Positions 16,876-25,694 of a stretch of DNA of 64,000 bases are shown piece by piece. How positions within the stretch are numbered: the first letter of the stretch is position 1; each line of letters begins with the position of its first letter. Below the pieces are notes generated by a model. That model was not told the DNA's origin. It saw only the letters and a program-made list of their open reading frames with translations, and searched no databases. The DNA lies in the NCBI RefSeq assembly GCF_007829815.1, contig NZ_VIWT01000001.1, positions 3,185,501-3,249,500 on the forward strand, read 5' to 3'. The DNA comes from Kitasatospora viridis. Its GTDB lineage: Bacteria > Actinomycetota > Actinomycetes > Streptomycetales > Streptomycetaceae. A program made the translations under genes and the position numbers.

Positions 16876-16968
16876 ACGGAAAGCCTACCCGTACCGGCAC
16901 GGGTGGCGCAGCAAACGCGCGGTCCCGGACGTGGTCCGGACCTCTCGGCGCGCCGATCCGACACCGGG

Positions 16969-18135
16969 TCAGCCCCGCAGTGCCGCGCCGATCCGGTCCA
17001 GCGAGGACAGCCGCATCAGTCCGTAGTTGTAGAACTCGACCTCGGGGACGCCCAGCTCGCGCAGCACGGCGATCTTGGCGGCCAGGTTGGCCGGCCCGTC
17101 GCAGTCCTCGGCCATCGGGCGCAGGATCACCGCGAGGTCGGCGGCCGCGACACCGTGCAGCGCGAAGGCCGCCACCTTCTCGCGGACCGCCGCGGGCTCG
17201 CGGGCGTAGCCGAGGGTCTCGACCGCGACCCCGGCCCGGGCCAGCGCGGGCAGGTCGATGCCGGCCAGCCAACCGCGGCCCGGGCCGTCGCCGTCCAGGA
17301 AGCTCAGCCGCATGCCGTGCTCGCGGGCCCGGTCGGACAGTTCGGCGGCCAGCGAGGTGACGGGCCGGGCGGAGGCGTCCACATAGGCGGCCAGCGCACC
17401 GTCGCCGAGGGCGTCGAGCTCGGCCGGCGCCGCGGCGGCGGCCTCGTCGGCGAGTCGGCGGCGGACATCCGCGGCGGCGGCGCGGCGGGCCCGCTCGGCG
17501 TCCACCCCGGCGGACCCGGCGGCGGCCAGGCAGTGCGGGCAGAAGCAGATCCCCAGCAGGGCCTCGGCGGCGGCGCCGAGCCGCTCGAAGTAGCGCTCGT
17601 GGTGGTAGCCGTGCCGCAGGCCGTGGAAGTGCAGCGATTCGGCGCGGATCGCGTCCACGCCGTACCGGGCCAGCTCGTCGACCAGGCCGCGGGCGTACTC
17701 GCGGACCTCGGGGTTGGCCGGGCAGAGCTCGGTCAGCAGGCGGTCGCCGAAGGCGTTGGCCGGGGCGCAGTCGGGGTGCTGGAAGCCGAGCCGGTCGTTG
17801 TGGCAGAACACGGTCCAGGCGTGCAGCTTCAGCCCGCGCCGGGTGGTCTCGGCGGCGGCCTCGGCGAACGGGTCGCGGTCGCCGATCGCCGCGGCGGCGA
17901 CCGGGGCGAGCCGGCGGCCGGCCCAGCGCGCCGGGTCGGGGCGGAAGTAGGCCGCGCCCGGCTCCAGGTAGCGCACGACCCGGGTGGGGTGGTGCGGGAA
18001 GACGTCGCGCGCCGCGTGGTAGACCGAGGCCAGGGTGACGCCGCCGACCCCGGCCCGGTCGGTGAGCCGGCCGAAGAAGGTGTCCGCACCCTCGTCGATG
18101 AGGTCGGTGGCGAAGGCGAGGACGGACGACTGCAC
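16969..18135 (-). CDS. Glycosidase-like TIM-barrel protein of unknown function
   Basis: A 388-residue protein without a signal peptide. KLHAWTVFCHND, CPANPEVREYARGLVDELARYGVDAI and RAESLHFHGLRHGYHHERY resemble the GHL10-type hydrolase-like barrels, where the strand after NPEVR carries acidic residues. A GICFCPHC cluster (CxCxxC) could bind metal. The start is GTG at 18135 with GGAG seven bases upstream. It stands alone between oppositely oriented genes. The substrate is unknown, and catalytic residues cannot be assigned with confidence. Confidence 0.7.
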   Translation of the reverse strand: MQSSVLAFATDLIDEGADTFFGRLTDRAGVGGVTLASVYHAARDVFPHHPTRVVRYLEPGAAYFRPDPARWAGRRLAPVAAAAIGDRDPFAEAAAETTRRGLKLHAWTVFCHNDRLGFQHPDCAPANAFGDRLLTELCPANPEVREYARGLVDELARYGVDAIRAESLHFHGLRHGYHHERYFERLGAAAEALLGICFCPHCLAAAGSAGVDAERARRAAAADVRRRLADEAAAAAPAELDALGDGALAAYVDASARPVTSLAAELSDRAREHGMRLSFLDGDGPGRGWLAGIDLPALARAGVAVETLGYAREPAAVREKVAAFALHGVAAADLAVILRPMAEDCDGPANLAAKIAVLRELGVPEVEFYNYGLMRLSSLDRIGAALRG

Positions 18136-18278
18136 GGTGCGCTCCGGGGGCTTGGGGCTGATCGGCCCACGCTAGTCGGCACCCCGGGGATGGTCTAGAC
18201 CTGGAAGGGCTGGGCCGACCGGGCGACCAGGGCCTGTCGTGCCCGGGGAGCCGGGCGCGGCGACCTGACGATGAACAT

Positions 18279-21044
18279 ATGAGAGTCCGTCAGATCATCA
18301 CCACGGCCAGGGCCCCGCTCGCGGTGGCCGCGGTCCTGCTGGCCGCCGGAGCCGGCCTCCCGGCCACCGCCGCGGCCGATCCTCCCCCAGCCTCCGGCTG
18401 GAGGGACCCCCATGACCCGGACCGAACGGTCGTCAGCGACCCGGCGCAGTACGTCAACCCGTTCGTCGGGACCAAACCCGGCGACACCGACTTCGGCAAC
18501 GGCGGCGGCGGGGGCAACACCTTCCCCGGCGCGACCTCGCCGCTCGGCATGGTGCAGTGGAGCCCGGACACCGTCACCTACCAGCACGGCGGCTACTACT
18601 ACGACGACCAGCGGATCCGCGGCTTCAGCCTGACCCACCTCTCCGGGGCGGGCTGCGGGGACTACGGCAACATCCCGTTCCTGCCGTTCCTCGGCGACAC
18701 CCCGGTCGGCCACGAGGCCTTCTCGCACGCGCACGAGAGCGCCGAGCCGGACGCCTACGGCGTCACCTTCGACAACGGGCTGCGCACCGAGCTGACCACC
18801 ACCCAGCGCTCCGGCGCGGCCCGGATCAGCTACCCGGCCGGCCAGGCCGCCTCGCTCACGGTGGACGCCGGGCGGGCCTTCAACAAGGCCGGCGGGCACG
18901 TCGAGATCGGCACCGACACGATCTCCGGGTACAGCGACGGCGGCGGGTTCTGCGGCTCCGGCAACCGCTACCGGGTCTACTTCACCGCCCGGTTCGACCA
19001 CCCGTTCACGCGCTCCGGCGTGGTCCGGGACGGCGGCCTCGACACCACCCGGCGCTCCGCGACCGGCGGGAGCGACGGGATCGCCCCGCAGCCCGCCCGG
19101 ACCGCGGAGGCGCAGTCCCGACTGCAGCACGGCCCGGCCCGGCCGGACCGGCCGGTGCACCCCGACGCGCCCGACGAGGGCTCCGGGGCCCGGGCGATGG
19201 TCTCCTTCGCGCCCGGCTCGACGGTCACCGTGCGGGTCGGCCTCTCCTTCACCAGCGCGGCCGGTGCGGCCGCCAACCTGGACGCCGAGCAGGGCGGCGC
19301 GGCCTTCGACCGGATCCGCGAGGCGGGCCGGGCGGCCTGGAACGGGATGCTCGGCCGGATCGCGGTGGGCGGCGGCACCGAGCAGCAGCGTCGGACCTTC
19401 TACAGCGCGCTCTACCACTCGCTGCTGCACCCCAGCGTGCTCAGCGACGTGGACGGCCGGTACCCGGGGATGGACGGGAAGGTGCACCGTACCGAGGACG
19501 GCAGAGTCCAGTACGCCGACTTCTCCGGCTGGGACGTCTACCGCTCGCAGATCCAGCTGCTCGCCCTGGTGGCACCCGACGAGGCGTCGGACATCGCCCA
19601 GTCGGTGGTCAACCAGGGTGCCCAGGGCGGCTACTTCGACCGCTGGACGCTGGCCAACGGCGGCACCGGTGTGATGATCGGCGACCCGCTGCCGACCATC
19701 GCCTCGGAGATCCACGCCTTCGGCGGCACCCGCTTCGACGCCGAGGCGCTGCTGCGCCAGTCGCTCACCGGCCGCCACAACGACCTGGAGCGGCCCGGCC
19801 ACCCCGCCTACGACAGCAAGGGCTACCTGCCGGTCGGCACCAACGGCGAATGGGGGCCGGCCTCCGGCACGCTGGAGTACGGCAGCGCCGACTTCGCGCT
19901 CTCGCAGCTGGCCGACCGGCTCGGCGACCGGACCGACCACGACGCGCTGCTGCGGGCCTCGGCGAACTGGCGCAACCTCTTCAACCCGGCCAACGGCTAC
20001 GTGCAGCCGCGGCGCGCCGACGGCAGCTGGCCCAAGTTCGACCCGTCCTCCGGCGACCAGTACGCCGAGGGCGACGGCGCCCAGTACACCTGGATGGTCC
20101 CGTACAACCAGCGCGGCCTCTTCGACGCGATGGGCGGCAACGCACAGGTCGTCGACCGGCTCGACTTCTTCTTCCAGAAGCTCAACGCCGGCCCCACCGC
20201 CCCGCACGCCTACCTCGGTAACGAGCCCAGCCTCAACACCCCCTGGGCCTACGACTACGCGGGCCGCCCCGACCGCACCGCCGACGTGGTCCGACGCGCC
20301 GTCACCACGGTCTTCTCCGACACGCCGCAGGGCGAGGTGGGCAACGACGACCTCGGCGAGATGAGCTCCTGGGCGGTCTGGGGCTCGCTCGGCCTCTACC
20401 CGCTGGTCCCCGGCCGGGCCGACCTGGTCCTGGCCAGCCCGCTCTTCCCGCACACCACCATCACCCGGGGCAACGGCGTGCGGATCGACCTGGTCGCCCC
20501 GCAGGCCTCGGCCGACGCGCGCTACGTGCACGGCCTGACCGTCAACGGCGTGCCGAGCAACCGCCCGTGGGTGGACCGCTCGCTGGTGAACCACGGCGGT
20601 CGACTCCGCTTCCGGCTGGCCGACACTGCCGACCCGTCCTGGGGCCGCGACGCCGCCGACGCCCCGCCGTCCTACGACGTCGGCCCCGACCACCCGGTCG
20701 CCGGCACCGTCACCGAACCGGGCGGCCACTGCCTGACCGCGGCCCCCGCCGTGCGGCTCGCGGACTGCGGCAGCGGCGCGGACCAACACTGGCAGCTGGC
20801 CGGCGACGGGACCGTGCGCTCGGTCGGCGGCTGCCTGACCGGCACCGGGACGGCCGGTGAGCTGCGGATGCGCGGCTGCGACGGCACCGGCGAGCAGCAG
20901 TGGTGGCCCCGCCGGGACGGCGCGCTGGTCAGCCCGCCGACCGGACGGTGCCTCGCAGCGGGCGCCGACGGCCTGCGGCTGGCCGCCTGTGACGGTTCGT
21001 CGGACCAGCGCTGGCAGCTCCCGGACGCGGCGGCCTGGACCTGA
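18279..21044 (+). CDS. Secreted GH92 alpha-mannosidase with C-terminal ricin-type lectin domain
   Basis: A 921-residue exported enzyme. A signal peptide (residues 1-34, cleavage near ATAAA) is followed by the GH92 N-terminal beta domain (YVNPFVGTKPGDTDFGNGGGG, FSLTHLSGAGC) and the catalytic barrel with SGTLEYGSADFALS near residue 530, whose Glu is the expected general acid, and GNDDLGEMSSWAVWGSLGLYP near residue 688. GH92 enzymes are calcium-dependent exo-alpha-mannosidases. From about residue 814 there is a ricin-B lectin module with repeated QHW/QQW motifs. It is monocistronic, and its stop lies one base from the convergent HhH-GPD gene. Confidence 0.93.
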   Translation: MRVRQIITTARAPLAVAAVLLAAGAGLPATAAADPPPASGWRDPHDPDRTVVSDPAQYVNPFVGTKPGDTDFGNGGGGGNTFPGATSPLGMVQWSPDTVTYQHGGYYYDDQRIRGFSLTHLSGAGCGDYGNIPFLPFLGDTPVGHEAFSHAHESAEPDAYGVTFDNGLRTELTTTQRSGAARISYPAGQAASLTVDAGRAFNKAGGHVEIGTDTISGYSDGGGFCGSGNRYRVYFTARFDHPFTRSGVVRDGGLDTTRRSATGGSDGIAPQPARTAEAQSRLQHGPARPDRPVHPDAPDEGSGARAMVSFAPGSTVTVRVGLSFTSAAGAAANLDAEQGGAAFDRIREAGRAAWNGMLGRIAVGGGTEQQRRTFYSALYHSLLHPSVLSDVDGRYPGMDGKVHRTEDGRVQYADFSGWDVYRSQIQLLALVAPDEASDIAQSVVNQGAQGGYFDRWTLANGGTGVMIGDPLPTIASEIHAFGGTRFDAEALLRQSLTGRHNDLERPGHPAYDSKGYLPVGTNGEWGPASGTLEYGSADFALSQLADRLGDRTDHDALLRASANWRNLFNPANGYVQPRRADGSWPKFDPSSGDQYAEGDGAQYTWMVPYNQRGLFDAMGGNAQVVDRLDFFFQKLNAGPTAPHAYLGNEPSLNTPWAYDYAGRPDRTADVVRRAVTTVFSDTPQGEVGNDDLGEMSSWAVWGSLGLYPLVPGRADLVLASPLFPHTTITRGNGVRIDLVAPQASADARYVHGLTVNGVPSNRPWVDRSLVNHGGRLRFRLADTADPSWGRDAADAPPSYDVGPDHPVAGTVTEPGGHCLTAAPAVRLADCGSGADQHWQLAGDGTVRSVGGCLTGTGTAGELRMRGCDGTGEQQWWPRRDGALVSPPTGRCLAAGADGLRLAACDGSSDQRWQLPDAAAWT
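18381..18410. repeat. REP-like hairpin inside the GH92 coding sequence
   Basis: The segment CCTCCCCCAGCC, TCC, GGCTGGAGGGA forms an imperfect hairpin (six pairs, one mismatch, three pairs) and is followed by ACCCCC. It looks like a Pro/Gly-coding palindromic element that I recall as frequent in Streptomyces intergenic DNA. It sits in frame exactly at the signal peptide/mature domain border and encodes PPPASGWRDPH. Confidence 0.45.
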
Positions 21045-21045
21045 G

Positions 21046-21660
21046 CTACTCCGCTTCCGCGGCCTTGGCGGTCTTGGCAGTCTTGGCGGCCTTCGCGGCC
21101 GCCTTGGCCTGCTGCTTGTACGCACGGACCTCGCCCAGCGTGGCGGGGTCCGTGATGTCGGCGACCGACCGGTGGCAGCCCTCCTCCCCGTAGGCGCCCG
21201 CCGCCTCCCGCCACCCGGTCGGCCGCACCCCCAACTGCTTGCCGAGCAGCGCCAGGAAGATCTGCGACTTCTGCGCCCCGTACCCCGGCAGCGCGTTCAG
21301 CCGGCGCAACAGCTCCGCCCCGCTCGCCGCGCCCCGCCACACCGCCTCGGCATCCCCGTCGTACTCCGCCACCAGGAACTGGCACAACTGCTGCACCCGC
21401 TTGGCCATCGACCCCGGATACCGGTGCACCGCCGGCTTCTCGGCCACCAGCGCCGCGAACTCCTCCGGATCGAACTCCGCGATCCGCCGCACATCCAGAT
21501 CCGTCGCCCCCATCCGCCGCGCGATCGTCCACGGCCCGCTGAACGCCTGCTCCATCGGCACCTGCTGATCCAGCAGCATCCCCGTGAGCAGCGCCAACGG
21601 ACTACGACTCAGCAGCTCATCGGCATCAGCCTGCTGCGCGAGGTGAAGGGAGACGGCCAT
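21046..21660 (-). CDS. HhH-GPD type base-excision DNA repair protein
   Basis: A 204-residue protein with the helix-hairpin-helix segment LNALPGYGAQKSQIFLALLGKQ and the preceding LLDQQVPMEQAF helix typical of HhH-GPD glycosylases. It is close to a Streptomyces group with the conserved tail GAYGEEGCHRSVADITDPATL. Such enzymes remove damaged bases. The last 25 residues are a Lys/Ala repeat helix (KAAAKAAKTAKTAK), probably a DNA-contacting tail. The start ATG at 21660 follows GGGGG. It is divergent from the XRE gene of the defence-like operon. Confidence 0.87.
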   Translation of the reverse strand: MAVSLHLAQQADADELLSRSPLALLTGMLLDQQVPMEQAFSGPWTIARRMGATDLDVRRIAEFDPEEFAALVAEKPAVHRYPGSMAKRVQQLCQFLVAEYDGDAEAVWRGAASGAELLRRLNALPGYGAQKSQIFLALLGKQLGVRPTGWREAAGAYGEEGCHRSVADITDPATLGEVRAYKQQAKAAAKAAKTAKTAKAAEAE

Positions 21661-21728
21661 GCCCCCATGATGACCACCCGTCAGCTCCGGGCAACTCGAC
21701 CGGCCGTGGGGAGGGGCGGAAAGAGGAA

Positions 21729-21741
21729 ACGGGAAACCCGT
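21729..21741. promoter_or_regulatory. Small palindrome upstream of the XRE gene
   Basis: ACGGGAAACCCGT is a perfect 5-3-5 inverted repeat in the 169-base divergent gap between the HhH-GPD gene and the XRE regulator. It is a possible autoregulatory operator. The downstream stretch CCGGTTTCCGGTTCCGG repeats related bases. Support is weak. Confidence 0.3.
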
Positions 21742-21829
21742 CCGATCCGGTTTCCGGTTCCGGGTCGCGTGCCAGACTTCAAGCCAGGGACGAGGGGGAG
21801 CGTCCGAGACTCATGGAGAAGGGGGTGTC

Positions 21830-23077
21830 ATGGGCATGTCTGAAAACCTCGGAGCGGAACTGCGACGCCTGCGACTGGCAGCGGGCCTGTCGCTGACCCA
21901 GCTGGGCGAGCGGCTGAGCTACAGCAAGGGCCACCTCAGCAAGATCGAACGTGGCCAGAAGACGCCACCCGTGGAACTGGTCCGCCGCTGCGACGCCCTG
22001 CTGCGGGCGGACGGGCGGCTGATCGCGCTCGCGCCGGCGGAACCGGTCCGCCGTCGCGGGGGTGCGGCGGACCTCGACCGGCGCCAGGCACTCGCGGTCG
22101 GTGCCGGCTCGCTGCTGGCGCTCGGCCTGGGGACCCCGGCCGGCGTGCCTGCCGCCGTACCCACCGTCGGGACCGCCGTCGAGACCACCGGGGCGTCCAC
22201 CGTGCTCGGCGCCTTCCGGATCCAGTTCGACCAGATGCGCCGGCTCGGCCAGGTGCTCGCCCCGGGTGAGCTGCTGCCGATGCTCACGGCGCACACCGAC
22301 ACGCTGGCCGTGCGGGCCGCCGCGGTCGGCGACCGGGAGCGGAGGCCGCTGCTGGTGCTCGCCTCCCGGTACGCCGAATTCGCGGGCTGGATGGCCCAGG
22401 AGGCGGGCGACGACGCGACAGCGCTGCGCCTGACCGGCCGGGCAGTGGACCTGGCCGAGGCCGGCGGCGACCGGGACCTGGCCGGGTACGCCCTGGTCCG
22501 CCGCGGCCTGATCAGCTGCTACGCCGGTGACTCCGGCCAGACCGTCGGCCTGGCACAGCTGGCACAGCACCGGGCGCTGCCCACCCGGATCCGGGGGCTG
22601 GCGGCCCAGCGCGAGGCACAGGGACACGCGCTGGCCGGCGACCGGGACGCCTGCCTGCGCTCGTTGGACCTGGCCCGCACACTGCTCGCCCGGGCCGACG
22701 AACGTGACGGCAGCCCGACGCTCGGCACGACCAACCTGCCCGACCCGGCCGCCGTGGTGGCCGGCTGGTGCCTGCACGACCTGGGACGCCCGCACGAGGC
22801 GGCCGAGGTGCTCGACCGGGAGTGCGCCCGGATCGCCCCCGAGGCGCTGCGCACCCGCACCCGGTTCGGCATCCGCCGGGCCCTCGCCCACGCCGCCGCC
22901 GGCGAGGTCGAGCACGCCTGCGCGCTGGCGGCGGAACTGCTCGCACCGCAGAGCGCCGTGCCCTCGGCCACCGTCGCCCTCGACATCCGGCGGCTGGCCC
23001 GGGAGCTCTCCCGGTTCCCGTCCAGCCGCGCCGTCCGGGAGTTGCAGCCCGCCCTGGTGGCGGCGCTCGCCCACTGA
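21830..23077 (+). CDS. XRE-family regulator with TPR-like C-terminal region
   Basis: A 415-residue protein. The N-terminal helix-turn-helix (residues 5-60) reads LGAELRRLRLAAGLSLTQLGERLSYSKGHLSKIERGQKTP, a textbook XRE domain. After a Gly/Ala-rich hydrophobic stretch (ALAVGAGSLLALGLG) comes a helical region of about 280 residues with repeated AEFAGWMAQEAGD, ALAGDRDACLRSL and CLHDLGRPHEAAEVL units resembling tetratricopeptide repeats. This architecture is common in Streptomyces regulators that sense partner proteins. The TIR gene follows after 44 bases, so XRE probably controls and may sense the defence-like operon. Confidence 0.88.
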   Translation: MGMSENLGAELRRLRLAAGLSLTQLGERLSYSKGHLSKIERGQKTPPVELVRRCDALLRADGRLIALAPAEPVRRRGGAADLDRRQALAVGAGSLLALGLGTPAGVPAAVPTVGTAVETTGASTVLGAFRIQFDQMRRLGQVLAPGELLPMLTAHTDTLAVRAAAVGDRERRPLLVLASRYAEFAGWMAQEAGDDATALRLTGRAVDLAEAGGDRDLAGYALVRRGLISCYAGDSGQTVGLAQLAQHRALPTRIRGLAAQREAQGHALAGDRDACLRSLDLARTLLARADERDGSPTLGTTNLPDPAAVVAGWCLHDLGRPHEAAEVLDRECARIAPEALRTRTRFGIRRALAHAAAGEVEHACALAAELLAPQSAVPSATVALDIRRLARELSRFPSSRAVRELQPALVAALAH

Positions 23078-23121
23078 ACCACCGCCTTCGCCAATCCATC
23101 CGTACCGAGAGGTGATCAGCC

Positions 23122-23805
23122 ATGCCCGAAATCTTCGTCAACTACCGCACCGGCGACGGCGACGAGGTCGCCACCACGATCGAGCGGGAGCTCTCCCGCC
23201 GCTTCGGCAGCGAGCGGATCTTCCGGGCCAGCAAGTCGATCCGCCCCGGCCAGCCGTTCCCGCAGGAACTGATCACCGCCGTTCGGCGCAGCAAGGTGCT
23301 GCTGGCGGTCATCGGCCCCGGCTGGTCCGCCGCACAGACAGCCGACGGCCGCCCCGCGCTCGCCGACCCCAACGACTGGATCCGGCGGGAGCTCCTGGAG
23401 GCCTTCGACACGGCCGCCCTGGTGATCCCGATCCTGGTCGGCCCGCAGACCCGGCTCAGCCGGGCCGGTCTGCCCGAGGACTTGCTGGACCTGGCCGACT
23501 GCCAGTACCTGCGCTACGCCAACCGGAACGCCGAGGCAGATCTGGCCCGGATCGGCGACGAACTCGCCGAAGCGGTACCGGAGCTGGCGGCAGTCGACGC
23601 CGACCGGAAGGACTCCGGGCCGGCGACGGCGAACGGGGTGGAGCAGCCGGTCAATCGGGCGGGCAACGCGGGGCGCGACATCAACCAGAGCCGGGACCGC
23701 AACTTCAACGTGCACGGCGGCACGGGCACGTACGTGGAGAACGCCTCCGGCCCGGTGAACACCGGGAGCGGCGATCAGTACAACGGCCGGGACCCGCGGC
23801 GGTGA
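23122..23805 (+). CDS. TIR-domain protein with C-terminal Gly/Asn signalling-like motif
   Basis: A 227-residue protein. Residues 1-150 form a bacterial TIR domain: EIFVNYRTGDGDE at the BB-loop side, RIFRASKSIRPGQPF, VLLAVIGPGW, and NDWIRRELLEAF, whose Glu fits the NAD-cleaving glutamate. Bacterial TIRs usually degrade NAD or make cyclic-ADP-ribose signals. Residues about 175-227 are low-complexity and rich in Gly, Asn and Asp (NAGRDINQSRD, then GPVNTGSGDQYNG). That last motif recurs at the start of the next protein. The RBS is GAGAGG, and the stop overlaps the next GTG start (GTGA). Confidence 0.9.
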   Translation: MPEIFVNYRTGDGDEVATTIERELSRRFGSERIFRASKSIRPGQPFPQELITAVRRSKVLLAVIGPGWSAAQTADGRPALADPNDWIRRELLEAFDTAALVIPILVGPQTRLSRAGLPEDLLDLADCQYLRYANRNAEADLARIGDELAEAVPELAAVDADRKDSGPATANGVEQPVNRAGNAGRDINQSRDRNFNVHGGTGTYVENASGPVNTGSGDQYNGRDPRR

Positions 23806-25694
23806 CCTGGATCGAGCAGGCCGCGGGGCCGGTGAATGCGGGGTCGGGGGACCAGAACATCCTCTCCCTGGACATCAGCGAGGCACTGCGCAAGGAGCAC
23901 GTCAATCCGCTCAAGCTGAACGGTGATCAACTCAGGCGACTCGCTTGGAACTTCGTACCTCCGCCACACTTCAACGACGCCTTCGAGCTGCTGGAGCAGC
24001 CCGGTTCCACCGTGCTGGTCAGCGGCGCACCGGGCAGCGGCCGCCACACCGCCGGACTCATGCTGCTCCGGCGGCTGCCCACCAGGCACGGTCGGCTGGA
24101 GGAGCTGACCGCCAGTGACGCGGACCGCGCCAACCGGCGGACCGACGGGCTCGAAGTCAGCGAGGAGGACCGCTTCCTGCTCGACCTCTCCACTTGCGGG
24201 GAGCAGGAGTTCCTGGCGGCGCTGCCCGGAGTGCGGGACTACCAGCACCAGGTGGCCGAGAAACTCGCCTGGTTGGTGGTTGTGCTTCCGGACGGCGTGA
24301 ACCACCTGGTGCCCGCCGAGCTGGATCGGATCCGAGTCGAGCTCGGCCGGCCGCCCGGGCGCCGGGTGTTCATCAGGCATCTGAGGGGTCGTGAATTCGA
24401 GTACGCACCGGAGCTTCGCGAGCTCGACCACCCGTTCGACCAGGACAGCATGAACCGACTGGCGCTGCTGGCCGCCGAGTTCGTCCGGCAGTGGAAGAAC
24501 CGGCCGCTGGACGAGTTCCAGGAGTGGTGGCGCAGAGCCACCGAAACCATGCACGACCACCGTGAGGCGGTGGCGCGCAAGGTCGCGGAGTACGACGGCG
24601 ACCAGCGGGCGGTGCTGCTCACTGTGGCCCTGCTGCACGGGGCGCCGGCGGATGCGGTGTCGGAGGCGATCGACTGGCTCTGCACGGAATTAGGGCATCC
24701 GGTGGGGGAAGGCATCGGTCTGGCCAGGCTCGGTCTCGTGCAGGTGCTGCACAGCGTCGGCGCCAAGGTGGAGGACGAGCGGGTCCGGTTCGAGATCCCC
24801 TCGTTCGACCACGCGGTCCGGGCCTACTTCTGGGCCAACTATCGCGATCTGCGCGAGCATTTCGGCACGTGGGCCGCGAGGTGCGTGACCGGCGGCCTGC
24901 TGTCCGACGCGGATCGCCTGCAGGTGGTGGACCGGTACGCGACGGCGGCCCTGACCGCCGGCAACCCGGGGGCCGTGTGGGACAACGCGATCGGCTGGTC
25001 GGGAGTCGCGCTGCTGCCGGAGGCCGCGCGGGTCATCCAACAGGGGCTGGCCCACGAGAAGCACGGGGGCCTGTTCCGGCTGAGGATGCGGGAGGCAGCG
25101 GCTGATCCGAAGTCCACCCCCGCGCTCGCCCGAGTGCTCACCACTCTCTGTGTCGACGTGCTGGCCGACTCCCATCCCGACCAAGCCGTCGTGCGCCTGC
25201 ACCACCTGGCGCGCCGCGCCGACGGGGACGTCGCGCGAACCGAACTGTTCAAGTTGGTGCACGGCGACCGCCGGCTCTACTGGCTGCTGCTCGGGCGGTT
25301 GACGAGCGGTGAGGTGCGGCGGTCGGCAGACCTCGGGCTCTTCCTCGAACTCGTCGATCCCGAGGTGTTGTTGACGGCTGGATCGATCCCCTGGGAGAGC
25401 CTGCGCCAGGGCTGGCGGGTCGTCATGTCGGAGTCGCCGGCAGTCGCGTCGTGGGCGCCCCGGGCGCACAGCTGGCTGGCAGCCGCCGACCGCTCGGACT
25501 CACTGCTGCCCACGCTGGTCGCCGCCGCCGAGGGGGACCGCAGCCTGCTCGACCGGCTCTACCTGGTGGCCGTCGACTGGCGTCCGCCGGACGGGGACTC
25601 GCGGGGGGCCGTTCGGTTGCGGCAGTTGATCGACGTCGCACAGGGCCTGCGGCCGCTCGGCCCGGGTCACCACAATCCTCAGGAGGAGACGTGA
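23802..25694 (+). CDS. P-loop NTPase-like sensor protein with N-terminal matching motif; contains TTA codon
   Basis: A 630-residue protein. The first 24 residues contain GPVNAGSGDQ, matching the TIR tail. A Walker A-like loop GAPGSGRHT (residues 75-83) has Arg in place of the usual Lys, and a possible Walker B is RFLLDLS. The remaining 450 residues are mostly helical, with a GDQRAVLLTVALLHGAP segment typical of winged-helix parts after STAND-like ATPases. Codon 297 is TTA (24690-24692). It starts inside the TIR stop and ends inside the next gene's start. A sensor or scaffold for the TIR protein is inferred; no enzymatic data exist. Confidence 0.82.
   Translation: MTWIEQAAGPVNAGSGDQNILSLDISEALRKEHVNPLKLNGDQLRRLAWNFVPPPHFNDAFELLEQPGSTVLVSGAPGSGRHTAGLMLLRRLPTRHGRLEELTASDADRANRRTDGLEVSEEDRFLLDLSTCGEQEFLAALPGVRDYQHQVAEKLAWLVVVLPDGVNHLVPAELDRIRVELGRPPGRRVFIRHLRGREFEYAPELRELDHPFDQDSMNRLALLAAEFVRQWKNRPLDEFQEWWRRATETMHDHREAVARKVAEYDGDQRAVLLTVALLHGAPADAVSEAIDWLCTELGHPVGEGIGLARLGLVQVLHSVGAKVEDERVRFEIPSFDHAVRAYFWANYRDLREHFGTWAARCVTGGLLSDADRLQVVDRYATAALTAGNPGAVWDNAIGWSGVALLPEAARVIQQGLAHEKHGGLFRLRMREAAADPKSTPALARVLTTLCVDVLADSHPDQAVVRLHHLARRADGDVARTELFKLVHGDRRLYWLLLGRLTSGEVRRSADLGLFLELVDPEVLLTAGSIPWESLRQGWRVVMSESPAVASWAPRAHSWLAAADRSDSLLPTLVAAAEGDRSLLDRLYLVAVDWRPPDGDSRGAVRLRQLIDVAQGLRPLGPGHHNPQEET

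Noticed and set aside
18195..21125. Minus-strand open frame of 976 codons opposite the GH92 gene
   Set aside because: No recognisable motif, and it fully overlaps a gene with clear catalytic and lectin motifs.
22527..23801. Upstream extension of the NTPase reading frame through the TIR and XRE genes
   Set aside because: The frame is open only by composition; the GTG at 23802 overlaps the TIR stop and gives the motif-bearing N terminus.
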